Below are positions 35,793 through 45,887 of a stretch of 64,000 nucleotides of DNA, in pieces (the stretch's first letter is position 1; the number at the start of each line of letters is the position of its first letter). A program made the position numbers and the translations under genes. Under the pieces are notes generated by a model. That model saw only the letters and a program-made list of their open reading frames with translations. It searched no databases and was not told where the DNA came from. Source of the stretch: Staphylococcus ratti (lineage in GTDB: Bacteria; Bacillota; Bacilli; Staphylococcales; Staphylococcaceae); NCBI RefSeq assembly GCF_020883535.1, contig NZ_CP086654.1:868001-932000 (forward strand), read 5' to 3'.

Positions 35793-38720
35793 ATGAAAAT
35801 CAAATCAGTTGAAATTTATGGCTATGGTCAATTTGTCCAACGTAAAGTTGACTTCAATGCTAACTTCACTGAAATCTATGGTGAGAATGAAGCGGGTAAA
35901 TCCACACTTCAAGCATTTATTCATTCTGTTTTATTTGGATTTCCTACAAAACGTGAGAGTGAACCACGACTCGAACCACGCATGGGGAACCATTATGGAG
36001 GACGTGTGACCCTTATAATGGATGACAATTCAGAAGTCGTTGTTGAACGTGTTAAAGGGCGTGCTCAAGGGGACGTAAAAGTCTTTTTACCAAATGGTGC
36101 CATTAAAGATGAAAGTTGGATTCAACATCATCTTAACTATATGAATAAGCGAACATATCAAGATATTTTTTCTTTTAGTGTCATGGGCTTACAAGACATT
36201 CATCAAAATATGAATGAACAACAACTTCAGAATTATTTAATGCAAGCAGGTGCATTAGGCTCAACTGAATTTATTGGAATGCGTGACTTAATTAATGAAA
36301 AGAAACAAGCATTGTTTAAAAAGTCAGGGCAAAATCCACAAATTAATAGACAAGTGGAAGAATTAAAACAACTCGAAGCTCAAATTCGTGAAGAATCTGC
36401 GAAATTGGAAACGTATCAACGTTTAACAGATGATCGTGACAAGTCATCTCGCCGTTTAGATCATGTCAAAGCAAATTTAAGCCAACTTACTGGCTTTTTT
36501 GAAGCCAAACAAAAAGAGCTTGCTTTACATGATCAAGTACAAGAATGGAAAGGCTTAGAATCTGATTTAAATGTAGAGCCATTAGAGTTTCCAGAACAAG
36601 GTATTGACCGTTATGAAAATGCGAAATTTCAAACGGAACAATTAAAACGAGATATTGGATTAAGAGATGAGAAATACCAACAATTAGTTCGGGAAAATGA
36701 AGGATTGTACTTACCTTCAGAGGACTTAACACAAACGCTTGAAGCGATTGCCAAAAAAGAAGAAACGATCAAACAAAAAACGTTAGATTTAAGACAAACT
36801 GAACGTGAAATTGAGAATACGGAGCGTCAAATAGATGGTTTAATGTCCAACATTGGTTGGACAGCAATTCATGCTGATGTGGATACGTCTGAAGTACAAA
36901 AAAGCCATTTAAGTGAAGCTTTGAAAGAAAAACGAGATCTCTCACATTCTGTACAACAACTTCAACAAAGTTATGATAGTTTAACTGTAGATTATCAATC
37001 TTCTGAATCAGAAATAAATGAATTGGAAAGCCAATTGGTTTCTGAAGAAAATTTTGCGAAGAAAAAAGAATATGATAAACGTGCATTAGAATTACGTGAA
37101 AAGAAACAGCTTTTTACAAAAATGAAAGAAGCATTTGACATAGAACAAAAGCGAAAAGAAAAACAGCAAAACACGTTACGTATTGCAATGATAATATTAG
37201 CTATTATTTCAGTAGGTTTAGCCGTCTTTTCTTTCGTATCACAAACGATAGTATTCGCTGCTGTTTTTGCCATTTTAGCACTTATATTTGTGATAGGTTG
37301 TTTTGTAGTTAAAACTAAAACTGAAGACTATGCCGGCCGTTTTTCAGAAGACATTGCACAACTTGAAAATGAAGTCGGACGCTTAGAGAAAGAATATGAT
37401 TTGAATTTCGATTTAACAGATCAATATCAGTTACGTGATCAAATCCAACAACGTCGTCAAAATTTACTCGTTCTTAAAACGAAACAACAGCATTTATCAC
37501 AGCAACTAGAAGAAGCAGAAGCGGATTTACAACATGTATCGCAAAAAATTACTCAAGCGAAAGTAGATATGCATGTTTCGGATAAATTATCAGATGATTT
37601 ATTAGTAGATGCGATGATGACGATTCATAACATTAAATCACAACATGCACATTTACAATCGTTAGAAGTGACGAAACAACAACATAAAGCAACACTGAGT
37701 CAATTTTATGATCAAGCACACGCACAAACTGCAGATGTTTTACCGAATTCAGATAATGAGACGCTTTTCCACGATGTGAGAGAGTGGGTAGGACGTACGC
37801 ACAATGATCGTTCGCAATATCAACGTAATGACGAGCAAATCCAGTTGCTTGAAAAAGAATTGAAACATTTAAATCATCGTTTAAATGAAAACAAAGCGAT
37901 CATTCAAAAATTATTTAGCTTTATAGGCGCAATTGATGAGGAAAGTTATTATCGTCATCATGATAATTATCAAACGTATCATCAACGTTTATCTCGCTTT
38001 AATGATTTAACACAATATCTAGAAAACCAAAATTATGGTTATGAAGAAAGTTCGAAACTTAGTGAGAAAACGACAGCTCAATTAGAAGAAGAATATGAAA
38101 AGCTTTCTTCTCAAATCGATGATTATAACGAAAGATTTTTAACGTTACAAAGTGAAGTAAGTGATTTGAATGCGCAAATTAATCATATGGAAACAGATGA
38201 TACGTTAAGACATCTTCGTCATCGTTACCAATTATTGCGCAATCGATTAAATGAATCTGCTGAGGATTGGGCGGCTCTAAGTTATTTAGAAGCACTCGTA
38301 GATGAACATATTAAACAAATTAAAGACAAACGCTTACCTCAAGTCGTGAATGAAGCGACACAAATTTATAGCGAACTCACAGCAGGTCAATATGTACAAG
38401 TCACATATCAAAATGAGCAAGTGATGGTTAAACATAAAGATGGCCAAATGTATCAGCCTATTGAATTAAGTCAATCTACAAAAGAATTATTGTATATTTC
38501 ATTGAGATTAAGCTTAATTAAAGTTTTAAAACCGTATTATTCTTTACCGATTATTATTGACGATGCTTTCGCTCATTTCGATGCTACACGTCGTACACGA
38601 ATGATGAAGTATTTAAGAGCACTGCCTGAGGCTTATCAAGTGTTATATTTTACATGTTCTAAAGACAACCATATACCGGCTAAGCAATTGGTAACATTAG
38701 AAAAAATAGAGAAACATTAG
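35793..38720 (+). CDS. yhaN: SbcC/Rad50-like AAA ATPase with central TM hairpin
   Basis: 975 residues. Walker A GENEAGKST near residue 31, long coiled coils (about 170-460 and 520-830), Walker B LPIIIDDAFAHFD near the C-terminus, ABC-like signature (LSQSTKE). Unusual for a Rad50-type protein, the middle (about 465-512) holds two strongly hydrophobic segments that form a TM hairpin, so the complex may be tethered to the membrane. Operon with yhaO upstream (3 bases) and yhaM downstream (18 bases). Confidence 0.93.
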   Translation: MKIKSVEIYGYGQFVQRKVDFNANFTEIYGENEAGKSTLQAFIHSVLFGFPTKRESEPRLEPRMGNHYGGRVTLIMDDNSEVVVERVKGRAQGDVKVFLPNGAIKDESWIQHHLNYMNKRTYQDIFSFSVMGLQDIHQNMNEQQLQNYLMQAGALGSTEFIGMRDLINEKKQALFKKSGQNPQINRQVEELKQLEAQIREESAKLETYQRLTDDRDKSSRRLDHVKANLSQLTGFFEAKQKELALHDQVQEWKGLESDLNVEPLEFPEQGIDRYENAKFQTEQLKRDIGLRDEKYQQLVRENEGLYLPSEDLTQTLEAIAKKEETIKQKTLDLRQTEREIENTERQIDGLMSNIGWTAIHADVDTSEVQKSHLSEALKEKRDLSHSVQQLQQSYDSLTVDYQSSESEINELESQLVSEENFAKKKEYDKRALELREKKQLFTKMKEAFDIEQKRKEKQQNTLRIAMIILAIISVGLAVFSFVSQTIVFAAVFAILALIFVIGCFVVKTKTEDYAGRFSEDIAQLENEVGRLEKEYDLNFDLTDQYQLRDQIQQRRQNLLVLKTKQQHLSQQLEEAEADLQHVSQKITQAKVDMHVSDKLSDDLLVDAMMTIHNIKSQHAHLQSLEVTKQQHKATLSQFYDQAHAQTADVLPNSDNETLFHDVREWVGRTHNDRSQYQRNDEQIQLLEKELKHLNHRLNENKAIIQKLFSFIGAIDEESYYRHHDNYQTYHQRLSRFNDLTQYLENQNYGYEESSKLSEKTTAQLEEEYEKLSSQIDDYNERFLTLQSEVSDLNAQINHMETDDTLRHLRHRYQLLRNRLNESAEDWAALSYLEALVDEHIKQIKDKRLPQVVNEATQIYSELTAGQYVQVTYQNEQVMVKHKDGQMYQPIELSQSTKELLYISLRLSLIKVLKPYYSLPIIIDDAFAHFDATRRTRMMKYLRALPEAYQVLYFTCSKDNHIPAKQLVTLEKIEKH

Positions 38721-38738
38721 TGAGAAAGGCGTTTTTAT

Positions 38739-39680
38739 ATGAGAAATGTAGAAAAACTACAACCTGGGGATGCGGTAAACCAGTTTTTCCTCGTTCATAA
38801 GGCAACGCAAGGTGTTACAGCTCAAGGGAAGGATTATATGACTTTGCACCTTCAAGATAAAAGTGGAGAAATTGAGGCGAAAGTGTGGACAGTAACGAAA
38901 GAAGATATCGCTACATTGAAACCTGAATTGATTATTCACGTCAAAGGGGATGTTATCAATTACCGCGGGCGTAAACAAATGAAAGTGAATCAATTTCGAG
39001 TTGCGACGGAAGCAGATGGTTTGAAGACTCAAGATTTTATAGATGGGGCGCCGATGCCACCGAATGAAATTAAATCTGAACTACAATCATTTATTTTTGA
39101 GATTGAAAATGCGAATTTACAACGTATTATACGTCATTTGTTACACAAACATGAAGAAGCGTTCTTTACGTTTCCGGCTGCGAGTTCACACCATCACAAT
39201 TTTGTAAGTGGTTTAAGCTATCATGTGTTAACGATGCTACAAATTGCCAGAGCTTTATGCGAAATTTATCCAAACTTAAATAAGAGTTTATTATACAGTG
39301 GGGTTATTTTGCATGATATGGGGAAAGTGAGAGAACTTTCTGGACCAATCGCAACGAGTTATACGCTAGAAGGGAATCTTCTAGGACATATTTCAATTGC
39401 GAGTGACGAAGTAGCAGAGGCAGCACGTGAGCTTGGCATTGATGGGGAAGAAGTTTTATTATTGCGTCACTTAATCCTTTCACATCATGGCAAATTAGAA
39501 TATGGTTCACCTAAATTGCCGCATGTTAAAGAAGCGGAAATTTTAAATTTGATTGATAACATTGATGCACGTATGAATATGTTCGATAAAGCATTTAAAA
39601 AGATTGACAAAGGACAATTTACGGAACGCATCTTTGGACTTGAAAATAGACAATTTTATAAACCAGAAAAATTAGATTAA
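38739..39680 (+). CDS. yhaM: 3'-5' exoribonuclease YhaM
   Basis: 313 residues. N-terminal OB-fold ([18 protein letters not shown]) and a central HD domain ([32 protein letters not shown]), the known architecture of YhaM/Cbf1, which trims RNA 3' ends by a few bases. Site gagaaagg before ATG. Last gene of yhaONM; ends at a strong terminator shared with prsA. Confidence 0.95.
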   Translation: MRNVEKLQPGDAVNQFFLVHKATQGVTAQGKDYMTLHLQDKSGEIEAKVWTVTKEDIATLKPELIIHVKGDVINYRGRKQMKVNQFRVATEADGLKTQDFIDGAPMPPNEIKSELQSFIFEIENANLQRIIRHLLHKHEEAFFTFPAASSHHHNFVSGLSYHVLTMLQIARALCEIYPNLNKSLLYSGVILHDMGKVRELSGPIATSYTLEGNLLGHISIASDEVAEAARELGIDGEEVLLLRHLILSHHGKLEYGSPKLPHVKEAEILNLIDNIDARMNMFDKAFKKIDKGQFTERIFGLENRQFYKPEKLD

Positions 39681-39707
39681 ACGACGAATCAGTCGCTATT
39701 CATTAAA

Positions 39708-39748
39708 AGAAGGCTCGAACACTAAATTGTTCGAGCCTTCTTTTTTGA
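39708..39748. terminator. Bidirectional terminator between yhaM and prsA
   Basis: gaaggctcgaac/gttcgagccttc perfect stem with T-run toward +. Confidence 0.92.
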
Positions 39749-39754
39749 GGCGTA

Positions 39755-40729
39755 TTACATGCCCATATTTTGTTGTCCACCTTGCATCGCGCTTTTTGAA
39801 GCTTGTTCTTTCAAGGCTTTTGGATTTAAGATTTTATCGTCTATCGCTTTTTCAATGTCGCTATCTTTGTAGTCGACTTTATATTCGTCTAATAATTTTT
39901 TATAAGCATCTGTTAAAATTTCTGGTTTGTCTTGAAGCTTATTTTGGATGAACTTTTCTTTGAGTTTTGATTTTTCTTTATCAAAATCAGTTGCTTTATC
40001 AGCTCGGATAATGTGGTAACCGTAGTCAGTTTTAACTACATCAGAAATTTCACCATCTTTTAATTTGAATAAAGCTTCTTCAAATGGTTTGACCATTTGG
40101 CCTTTGATGACATAACCTAAGCTTCCGTTTTTGTCTTTAGTTGAATCCATAGATTCTTTTTTAGCGATGCTATCAAAGTCTTTTGGATTTTTGTCCAATT
40201 GTTTTTTAATGTCATCAATTTTCTTTTTAGCTTCTTTGTCAGAAAGTCCTTCTTTATCTTGCTTGTCTTGCTTCACTTTAATTAAAATATGTGAAGCTTT
40301 TTTAGTGTTTTCTTTAATTTCTTTGTCTGAAATATCTACTTTCTCATTTAACATTGCTTTTTGATATTCCACCATTTTACGTTGCTCTTTATATTTATCC
40401 ATTGTCATGCCTTGTTGTTTTAACAAGCTTTCAAATTGATCTTTGCCACCGTATTTTTTAACTTCACGATCAACTTGTTTATCAATATCGTCATCGTTCA
40501 CTTTATCTTCGTATTTATCTTTTAAAATCTTACTTAATAGTACCTTGAATGAATTACTCGCAATTTGATCTTTACCAATTTCTTTCATCACATCTTCTAC
40601 TTTAACATCGCCAGCTTTTGAAGAAATGAGCGTTTGATCTTTTGATGAGGGTGTATCGTTACCACAGGCACCTAAAAGTACTGCACTTGCCGTGATAGGG
40701 ATAATCATTTTTTGTAAACCTTTCTTCAT
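39755..40729 (-). CDS. prsA: Foldase lipoprotein PrsA
   Basis: 324 residues. Lipobox LLGAC with lipidated Cys22. A parvulin-type peptidyl-prolyl isomerase domain lies around residues 140-240 ([36 protein letters not shown]). Membrane-anchored on the outer face, it helps secreted proteins such as the lipase, proteases and PBPs to fold. C-terminal Met/Gln-rich tail. Site aaggagc before ATG 40729. Confidence 0.96.
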   Translation of the reverse strand: MKKGLQKMIIPITASAVLLGACGNDTPSSKDQTLISSKAGDVKVEDVMKEIGKDQIASNSFKVLLSKILKDKYEDKVNDDDIDKQVDREVKKYGGKDQFESLLKQQGMTMDKYKEQRKMVEYQKAMLNEKVDISDKEIKENTKKASHILIKVKQDKQDKEGLSDKEAKKKIDDIKKQLDKNPKDFDSIAKKESMDSTKDKNGSLGYVIKGQMVKPFEEALFKLKDGEISDVVKTDYGYHIIRADKATDFDKEKSKLKEKFIQNKLQDKPEILTDAYKKLLDEYKVDYKDSDIEKAIDDKILNPKALKEQASKSAMQGGQQNMGM

Positions 40730-40849
40730 TGTGTTAGCTCCTTTATTTTTGAATTATCACAAATTATCTTACCACAATGTCGTTATCATACCAAAGAAGA
40801 AAGGTAAATCTACGACTATTTTACGAGGAAATTTTACATAAAACAGAAA

Positions 40850-40894
40850 AAGTAGCATAGAAACTTTATATTAAAAGTTTTCTACACTACTTTG
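40850..40894 (-). terminator. Terminator of the DUF3267-type gene
   Basis: On the minus strand aagtagtgtagaaaactt.../aagtttctatgctactt stem followed by ttttct. Confidence 0.85.
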
Positions 40895-40952
40895 AATGAG
40901 TTCAAAAAATATTAAATTTCGTTTTCGAAATAGATAAAGCTTTTCATCATTG

Positions 40953-41492
40953 TTATTTTTTCTCGAGTATCATAAACCCATTGATATGCTCTTCTATGTA
41001 ATCTCCTTGTCGTGAAAACAAAATGATTTTTAAATAAAGTACGTCCATAACAGAATATCCTGCGTTTAAAGCGAGTAAAAACATTGCATAATGCCCGTGC
41101 TCAGGAAACTGACGAGCGAGAAAAACCATTGCTAAGGTAATCGTCAATAAAGGCATGAGTAAACAGATGCAAAAGTATATTTTGTTAATCGGCTTATCTA
41201 CGTAGATATTATAAAAAGGTAGCCAACTGTGTCGGATTAACTTGTGCATTCGGAAATGCTTGAAGTAAGGGAATACCGTTAATAAATGTATAGCTTTATG
41301 AATTGGATATAAGAAAAATAATAAGACCAGAAAAAATAAAAAATGTTTGTCTGTTAATGGGACATCATGTCTAAAATGAAAAATTTCAAAGCTGATAAAA
41401 AATGTAATGACCATTGTGACAAAACTAATAAAAGCAATACGTGGTAACCCAAATCGCGAATGTATATCTATCGAGCGCGAGCAATTTAACAT
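40953..41492 (-). CDS. DUF3267-like membrane protein
   Basis: 179 residues from ATG 41492 (aaaggag 8 bases upstream; the ORF extends further but covers the site). Four TM segments. In the second helix the zincin-like motif of this family appears as HKAIH, with Lys where metallopeptidases have Glu, so peptidase activity is doubtful. Position between prsA and hpr is constant in staphylococci. Function unknown. Confidence 0.75.
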   Translation of the reverse strand: MLNCSRSIDIHSRFGLPRIAFISFVTMVITFFISFEIFHFRHDVPLTDKHFLFFLVLLFFLYPIHKAIHLLTVFPYFKHFRMHKLIRHSWLPFYNIYVDKPINKIYFCICLLMPLLTITLAMVFLARQFPEHGHYAMFLLALNAGYSVMDVLYLKIILFSRQGDYIEEHINGFMILEKK

Positions 41493-41544
41493 CGTACATA
41501 CTCCTTTAAACATGTAATAGATAACTTGTATTATCTACGTTCAA

Positions 41545-42081
41545 TTACTCTGCGTCAAGCAAATGTTTTCTTAAGTGGTTATGACATGCATTAACATCGT
41601 CGATAAAGTCTTTGCCGTACATTTTGGCTACTAAATAATGGGCGTCACTGAAATTAGGTTTATGGAACATTTCAGCACTAAATTGTTCAGAAGCTTGATA
41701 TACAGTATTATTTTCGATGTTATATTGTTCAAATATTTCTTCGATGCGCTTTGTACCCTCATCGGTTAAATGTATAAAAGTGTTACGCTTATCATTGGTA
41801 TCTTTTTCAAGTGTTAAAAGCCCTTGTTGCTCAAGACGTTTAGCAAAGTTGTAAGCTGTTGAAACATGCATTACACCATAACGTGAAATATCAGAAATTG
41901 TGACGCGGCCGAATGCATAAATCGTCATTAAAATCAGATGTTCGTTCATTGTAATACCTGATTGACGTAACCAATTTTGCCAGTCGCGTTCAACATTCTT
42001 CCAAATCACTTTTGATAGCATAGCTGCCTTATGAGTGAAAAGGATACTCTCTATTTGTTTTTGTTTTTCAGTCAAGGTCAC
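41545..42081 (-). CDS. hpr: MarR-family regulator Hpr/ScoC-like
   Basis: 178 residues. Winged helix at about 25-115 (HLILMTIYAFGRVTISDISR, STAYNFAKRLEQQGLL, DKRNTFIHLTDEG). Homologue of Bacillus Hpr (ScoC), which represses protease genes; here it neighbours yhaH, as in Bacillus. Site aaggagcggtgacc before ATG 42081. Roles in this organism are inference. Two secreted protease genes 16 kb away are possible but untested targets. Confidence 0.88.
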   Translation of the reverse strand: MTLTEKQKQIESILFTHKAAMLSKVIWKNVERDWQNWLRQSGITMNEHLILMTIYAFGRVTISDISRYGVMHVSTAYNFAKRLEQQGLLTLEKDTNDKRNTFIHLTDEGTKRIEEIFEQYNIENNTVYQASEQFSAEMFHKPNFSDAHYLVAKMYGKDFIDDVNACHNHLRKHLLDAE

Positions 42082-42173
42082 CGCTCCTTTCTCAAACTAT
42101 AAAAAAACATGATACCTAGGTATCATGTTTTAATACTATTATATCGAATTATTGGTAGTTACACACTACAAAT

Positions 42174-42524
42174 TTACTTTTTAGACGGGAAATTTGTAAT
42201 TTCTTCGCCACGATTCTGTAAATTTTCAATGTGCGATTGTAATCGTTTAATATTCGGGTCGATATCCGATTGAAATTCACCAATCATTGTTTTAACTTCA
42301 TCACCGATAGAGCCGGCTACGCTTTTACTTTCTGTTTTAATATCATTGACATAGTTCAAAATATCGTTGAAATTACGTTTAATATTTTCAACTTCTAATT
42401 CTGATTTAGGACGCTCAACAGTAGCATGTTGAATACGTGTTTGATTGTCACGTTTCATTAATGCTATACCGAGTCCTGTTGCTACTCCTGCAGCAAGGCC
42501 TAAAGTAATTTGTAAGGCTCTCAT
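42174..42524 (-). CDS. YtxH/YhaH-like membrane-anchored protein
   Basis: 116 residues from ATG 42524 (gaggagg 6 bases upstream). One N-terminal TM helix (ITLGLAAGVATGLGIAL), then a helical domain with amphipathic repeats. Similar to YhaH of Bacillus, whose gene has the same neighbours. Proposed general stress or envelope role is not proven. Confidence 0.82.
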   Translation of the reverse strand: MRALQITLGLAAGVATGLGIALMKRDNQTRIQHATVERPKSELEVENIKRNFNDILNYVNDIKTESKSVAGSIGDEVKTMIGEFQSDIDPNIKRLQSHIENLQNRGEEITNFPSKK

Positions 42525-42611
42525 ACTTTTCCTCCTCTGAAGCACTTTTAATATTTCATACCCATTATAACCTATATTTATTCATAAGTATGTTGAAGTG
42601 TATGGTTCGTT

Positions 42612-43034
42612 TTAAAGCTGATCTGCAATTGCTTTAGCAATGGATGATTTTTCATTATCATCGAAAGCATCTTCATGCGTTTCCCATTGATAATCAAAGC
42701 CGTCCATGTCATTTTCATAGCGTGGAATGAGATGGAAATGAATATGGAATACAGATTGTGACGCGTATTCACCATTATTTTGAACGATATTTAACCCGTC
42801 TGGATTAAAAGCTTTTTTAATTGCGTTCGCAACAATAGGTAACGCCTCGCCAATATGTTTCATCGTTTCGGCATCTGTTTCATAAATATTAGGGGAAGGC
42901 TTTTTTGGAATTAATAAAGTATGTCCTTTAGAAAGTTGAGAAATATCTAAAAAGGCATATACGTATTCATTCTCATAAACTTTATAACTTGGGATTTCTC
43001 CATCGATGATTTTAGAAAAAATAGTTTCTGACAT
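42612..43034 (-). CDS. hit: HIT-family nucleotide hydrolase
   Basis: 140 residues from ATG 43034 (gggagcg 6 bases upstream). Histidine triad HIHFHLIP near residue 99; N-terminal IFSKIIDGEIPSYKVYE and SKGHTLLIPKK are typical. Hydrolyses nucleotide phosphoramidates or dinucleotides. Divergent from ecsAB, as in Bacillus. Confidence 0.94.
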   Translation of the reverse strand: MSETIFSKIIDGEIPSYKVYENEYVYAFLDISQLSKGHTLLIPKKPSPNIYETDAETMKHIGEALPIVANAIKKAFNPDGLNIVQNNGEYASQSVFHIHFHLIPRYENDMDGFDYQWETHEDAFDDNEKSSIAKAIADQL

Positions 43035-43163
43035 AGTATTCGCTCCCATCATTTTTTAATTATTATAGCATTAGTTTAACATTCATGTAATGTGAGAAAG
43101 ACGTTTAAAAATGGTAAAATGAGCTGTTTTTTTGTACAATAAGTTTCACGGAGGTGCAGGATA

Positions 43164-43901
43164 ATGACTGTACAAGTAACTGATTTAACGGGAGGTTATG
43201 GTAGAACTCCCATTATAAAAAACATTAATTTTTCACTCCAACCTGGAGAAATTGTTGGGCTTATCGGTCTTAACGGTGCTGGCAAGAGCACAACAATTAA
43301 ACATCTACTTGGCTTATTAACACCAATGGAAGGAGAAATGTCGATTTCAAATATTGATATTAAAGAAGATATAGAGGCGTACCGTCAACATTTATCTTAT
43401 ATTCCGGAATCTCCGGTGATTTATGATACGTTGACATTAAAAGAGCATATAGAAATGACAGCAATGGCATATGGTATTGATTCGGAAACCGCAATGCGTC
43501 GTGCGCATCCGTTGTTAAACACTTTTCGATTAGAAGATCAATTGGATGTATTCCCGAGTCATTTTTCTAAAGGGATGAAACAAAAAGTCATGATTATTTG
43601 TGCTTTTATTGTTGAACCTGATTTATACATCATTGATGAGCCGTTTTTAGGCCTAGACCCACTAGGCATACAATCTATGTTGGATTTAATGGAAACAAAG
43701 AAAAAAGAAGGGCGTACTGTGCTGATGAGTACGCATATTTTAGCAACTGCTGAGAGATATTGTGATCGGTTTATTATTTTAGATCAAGGTGAAATTGTCG
43801 CAATGGGGGACTTAGATGCACTCCGAGCACAAACGAATATGCCGAATCGCACGCTTGATGATATTTATATTGAAGTGACGCAACGAGGAGCTTCATCATG
43901 A
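43164..43901 (+). CDS. ecsA: ABC transporter ATP-binding protein EcsA
   Basis: 245 residues. Walker A GLNGAGKSTT near residue 37, a degenerate signature FSKGMKQK, Walker B LYIIDEPFLGLDP, H-loop STHI. EcsAB is needed for secretion and for regulated intramembrane proteolysis by RasP in Bacillus, and for competence and virulence in staphylococci. Site ggaggtg before ATG. Overlaps ecsB by 4 bases (atga). Confidence 0.95.
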   Translation: MTVQVTDLTGGYGRTPIIKNINFSLQPGEIVGLIGLNGAGKSTTIKHLLGLLTPMEGEMSISNIDIKEDIEAYRQHLSYIPESPVIYDTLTLKEHIEMTAMAYGIDSETAMRRAHPLLNTFRLEDQLDVFPSHFSKGMKQKVMIICAFIVEPDLYIIDEPFLGLDPLGIQSMLDLMETKKKEGRTVLMSTHILATAERYCDRFIILDQGEIVAMGDLDALRAQTNMPNRTLDDIYIEVTQRGASS

Positions 43902-45112
43902 ATAGTGCCAAAAAGTTGTATCAAACACGACGACAAAATGATTTAAAAGAAAAGCGGTACTACAATAAGTTTATTTTTAACGGTCATTTTTCAGTATTTC
44001 TCGTTATTTTGTTAGGCGCGTTTATTTTAGGTTATGGCGAGTGGCTGCGTTCGATTCCTAAGGGCATTAATTACACACTTATTGTCTCGGTCGTTTTAGC
44101 GGTCACTTCACTTTTTCCTTTAAAAACGCTACTTCAAGATGCTGATCAACTCTTTTTGCTTCCTTATGAAAAGCAGATGAGACACTATATTCAACAAAGT
44201 ATTTATGTAAGTTATATTATGCGAATACCATTACAAATGATTGTTTTGATAGTGGCTTATCCGTTGATGAACGCACTGCACCCTAACGAATTAGTGACAT
44301 ATATCGTGCTAGCGATACTTGCTATTATTTTGCCGTATATGGGATTAGTTTTAAGATGGCAATGGTTTTTATGTGGCTTAGAAAATGTCACAATTAATTT
44401 AGTACTATTCATCTTTTCGCTTTCTGCTTATTATGTATGGTTAGATGCCCATTCATACATGGCTTTTGGTAGTATAGTGTCTATATTAGTGCTTATTTAT
44501 TTGTTGAAAAGTTATAATAAAAAAAGGCATTTTCCATGGCATTTTATGATTGAACAGGCTAAACAACATCGTTCTAATTATTATAAGTTTGTAAATATGT
44601 TTACGGACGTGAAAGGATTGGAAGCGCCAGCTGCAAGACGCAAATATTTAGATGTTTTTCTTAGAAAGCCGAAGCAGTTCAATCAAAATGCGATGTACCT
44701 GTATCTTTTTAAGCGTAATTTTATGCGAGGTAAAGACGCCTTTCATTTAACGATTCGGTTATTTGTGATTATTGCCTTATTAATGGTGTGGCTGCATCAG
44801 CCTATTGTAAGTGCTGTGATTGGCGCTTTAGGCATGTACATTATTATTTTACAAATGTCACAGTTTTATACACAAGAGGCGTATGGGTTATGGCCACAAG
44901 TTTGGCCTGTCTCTGATTTATTAGTTATAAAAGGATATGAAAAATTTCTGTATCATACTGTAGTGATTGTCGGTCTGTTATTAAGCTTGATTTATATAGT
45001 GGTAAATCCTCAAAGCTTTTACTTCATTGCATTATTTTTTATTGTGGGGATTTTAACAGTTAAATCTACAATTAAAAAATTAAAATATCAAGAAACGCTT
45101 CTTAGAGATTAA
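43898..45112 (+). CDS. ecsB: ABC transporter permease EcsB
   Basis: 404 residues with eight or so TM segments in clusters (about 30-80, 105-180, 185-210, 285-345, 350-395) and a central soluble loop. Permease of EcsAB, coupled to ecsA by an overlapping start. No ecsC follows; the unit ends at a strong terminator facing the TRAP gene. Confidence 0.92.
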   Translation: MNSAKKLYQTRRQNDLKEKRYYNKFIFNGHFSVFLVILLGAFILGYGEWLRSIPKGINYTLIVSVVLAVTSLFPLKTLLQDADQLFLLPYEKQMRHYIQQSIYVSYIMRIPLQMIVLIVAYPLMNALHPNELVTYIVLAILAIILPYMGLVLRWQWFLCGLENVTINLVLFIFSLSAYYVWLDAHSYMAFGSIVSILVLIYLLKSYNKKRHFPWHFMIEQAKQHRSNYYKFVNMFTDVKGLEAPAARRKYLDVFLRKPKQFNQNAMYLYLFKRNFMRGKDAFHLTIRLFVIIALLMVWLHQPIVSAVIGALGMYIIILQMSQFYTQEAYGLWPQVWPVSDLLVIKGYEKFLYHTVVIVGLLLSLIYIVVNPQSFYFIALFFIVGILTVKSTIKKLKYQETLLRD

Positions 45113-45115
45113 ACA

Positions 45116-45156
45116 TAAAGAGGCACGGATTATTTTTCATCCGTGCCTCTTTATAT
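45116..45156. terminator. Bidirectional terminator between ecsB and traP
   Basis: aaagaggcacggat/atccgtgcctcttta stem between convergent genes. Confidence 0.92.
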
Positions 45157-45157
45157 T

Positions 45158-45691
45158 TTAATTATTTGATTCTTGCTGTTGTAAAATGTCTTCTTCAGAA
45201 ATTGGATAGAAATAACGTTCTAAATAAGAGCTATGTGTACTTGTAACACCAGCAAGAGAATGTACAGCATCTTTAGAAAAATGATTACGAAAGACTGACG
45301 ATTTTTTGAAATCTTCATAAGCTGTTCTTGATTCAAATCCAAACATCACTTTATATACATTGTCTTTTAAAGGTTTGAGTAATCTGAAACTTTTATAGCC
45401 TTCAAAATCGGCAAGATTTGGATAATAACTGTTGAGTCTTTTTTCTAATTGATATTTATGATCTTCGGAAGTTGGGATAGAAATAACTGCTTGAAAATCA
45501 TCTTCAGAAATTTCACCAACTCGAGATAATGAACGGAAGGCTCTAGGTTGTTGGAAAACACTTTCTTTTTCTGTCTCTTCCATCAAAACAGAGCGGTCTT
45601 CTGAAGCAAAAATGAGTAAATTTCTGTCTTTGTTGTTGAGTTGAATTTGATGTATATAACCATAGGTACCATAAGTGATATAGAGTTTCAT
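45158..45691 (-). CDS. traP: TRAP / HmoB-like heme-degrading-fold protein
   Basis: 177 residues. Matches the staphylococcal protein named target of RNAIII-activating protein, which has the ABM dimeric alpha/beta fold of heme monooxygenases (Bacillus HmoB, also next to hemEHY). The C-terminal ABM part (about 70-165) includes FLGFESRTAYEDF-like and HSLAGVTSTHSSYLERYF segments. The neighbourhood favours heme handling; the quorum-sensing role claimed in the past is disputed. Site aaggagggg before ATG 45691. Confidence 0.9.
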   Translation of the reverse strand: MKLYITYGTYGYIHQIQLNNKDRNLLIFASEDRSVLMEETEKESVFQQPRAFRSLSRVGEISEDDFQAVISIPTSEDHKYQLEKRLNSYYPNLADFEGYKSFRLLKPLKDNVYKVMFGFESRTAYEDFKKSSVFRNHFSKDAVHSLAGVTSTHSSYLERYFYPISEEDILQQQESNN

Positions 45692-45887
45692 GGTGTTCCC
45701 CTCCTTAATATTGAACTTATTATACTTTTTTTAAATGTAAAAGACCACAATTTATATTACCCATTTGAATCGTTTGTAAAAGTGTTATTTGAGATTTTAA
45801 ACTTTTATGACATTTGAGTTCCATGTAAGCGTTATGATGCACAAATGTGCTATAGTTGATAAGAATGAATTTTTGAAGGAGGTTCTC

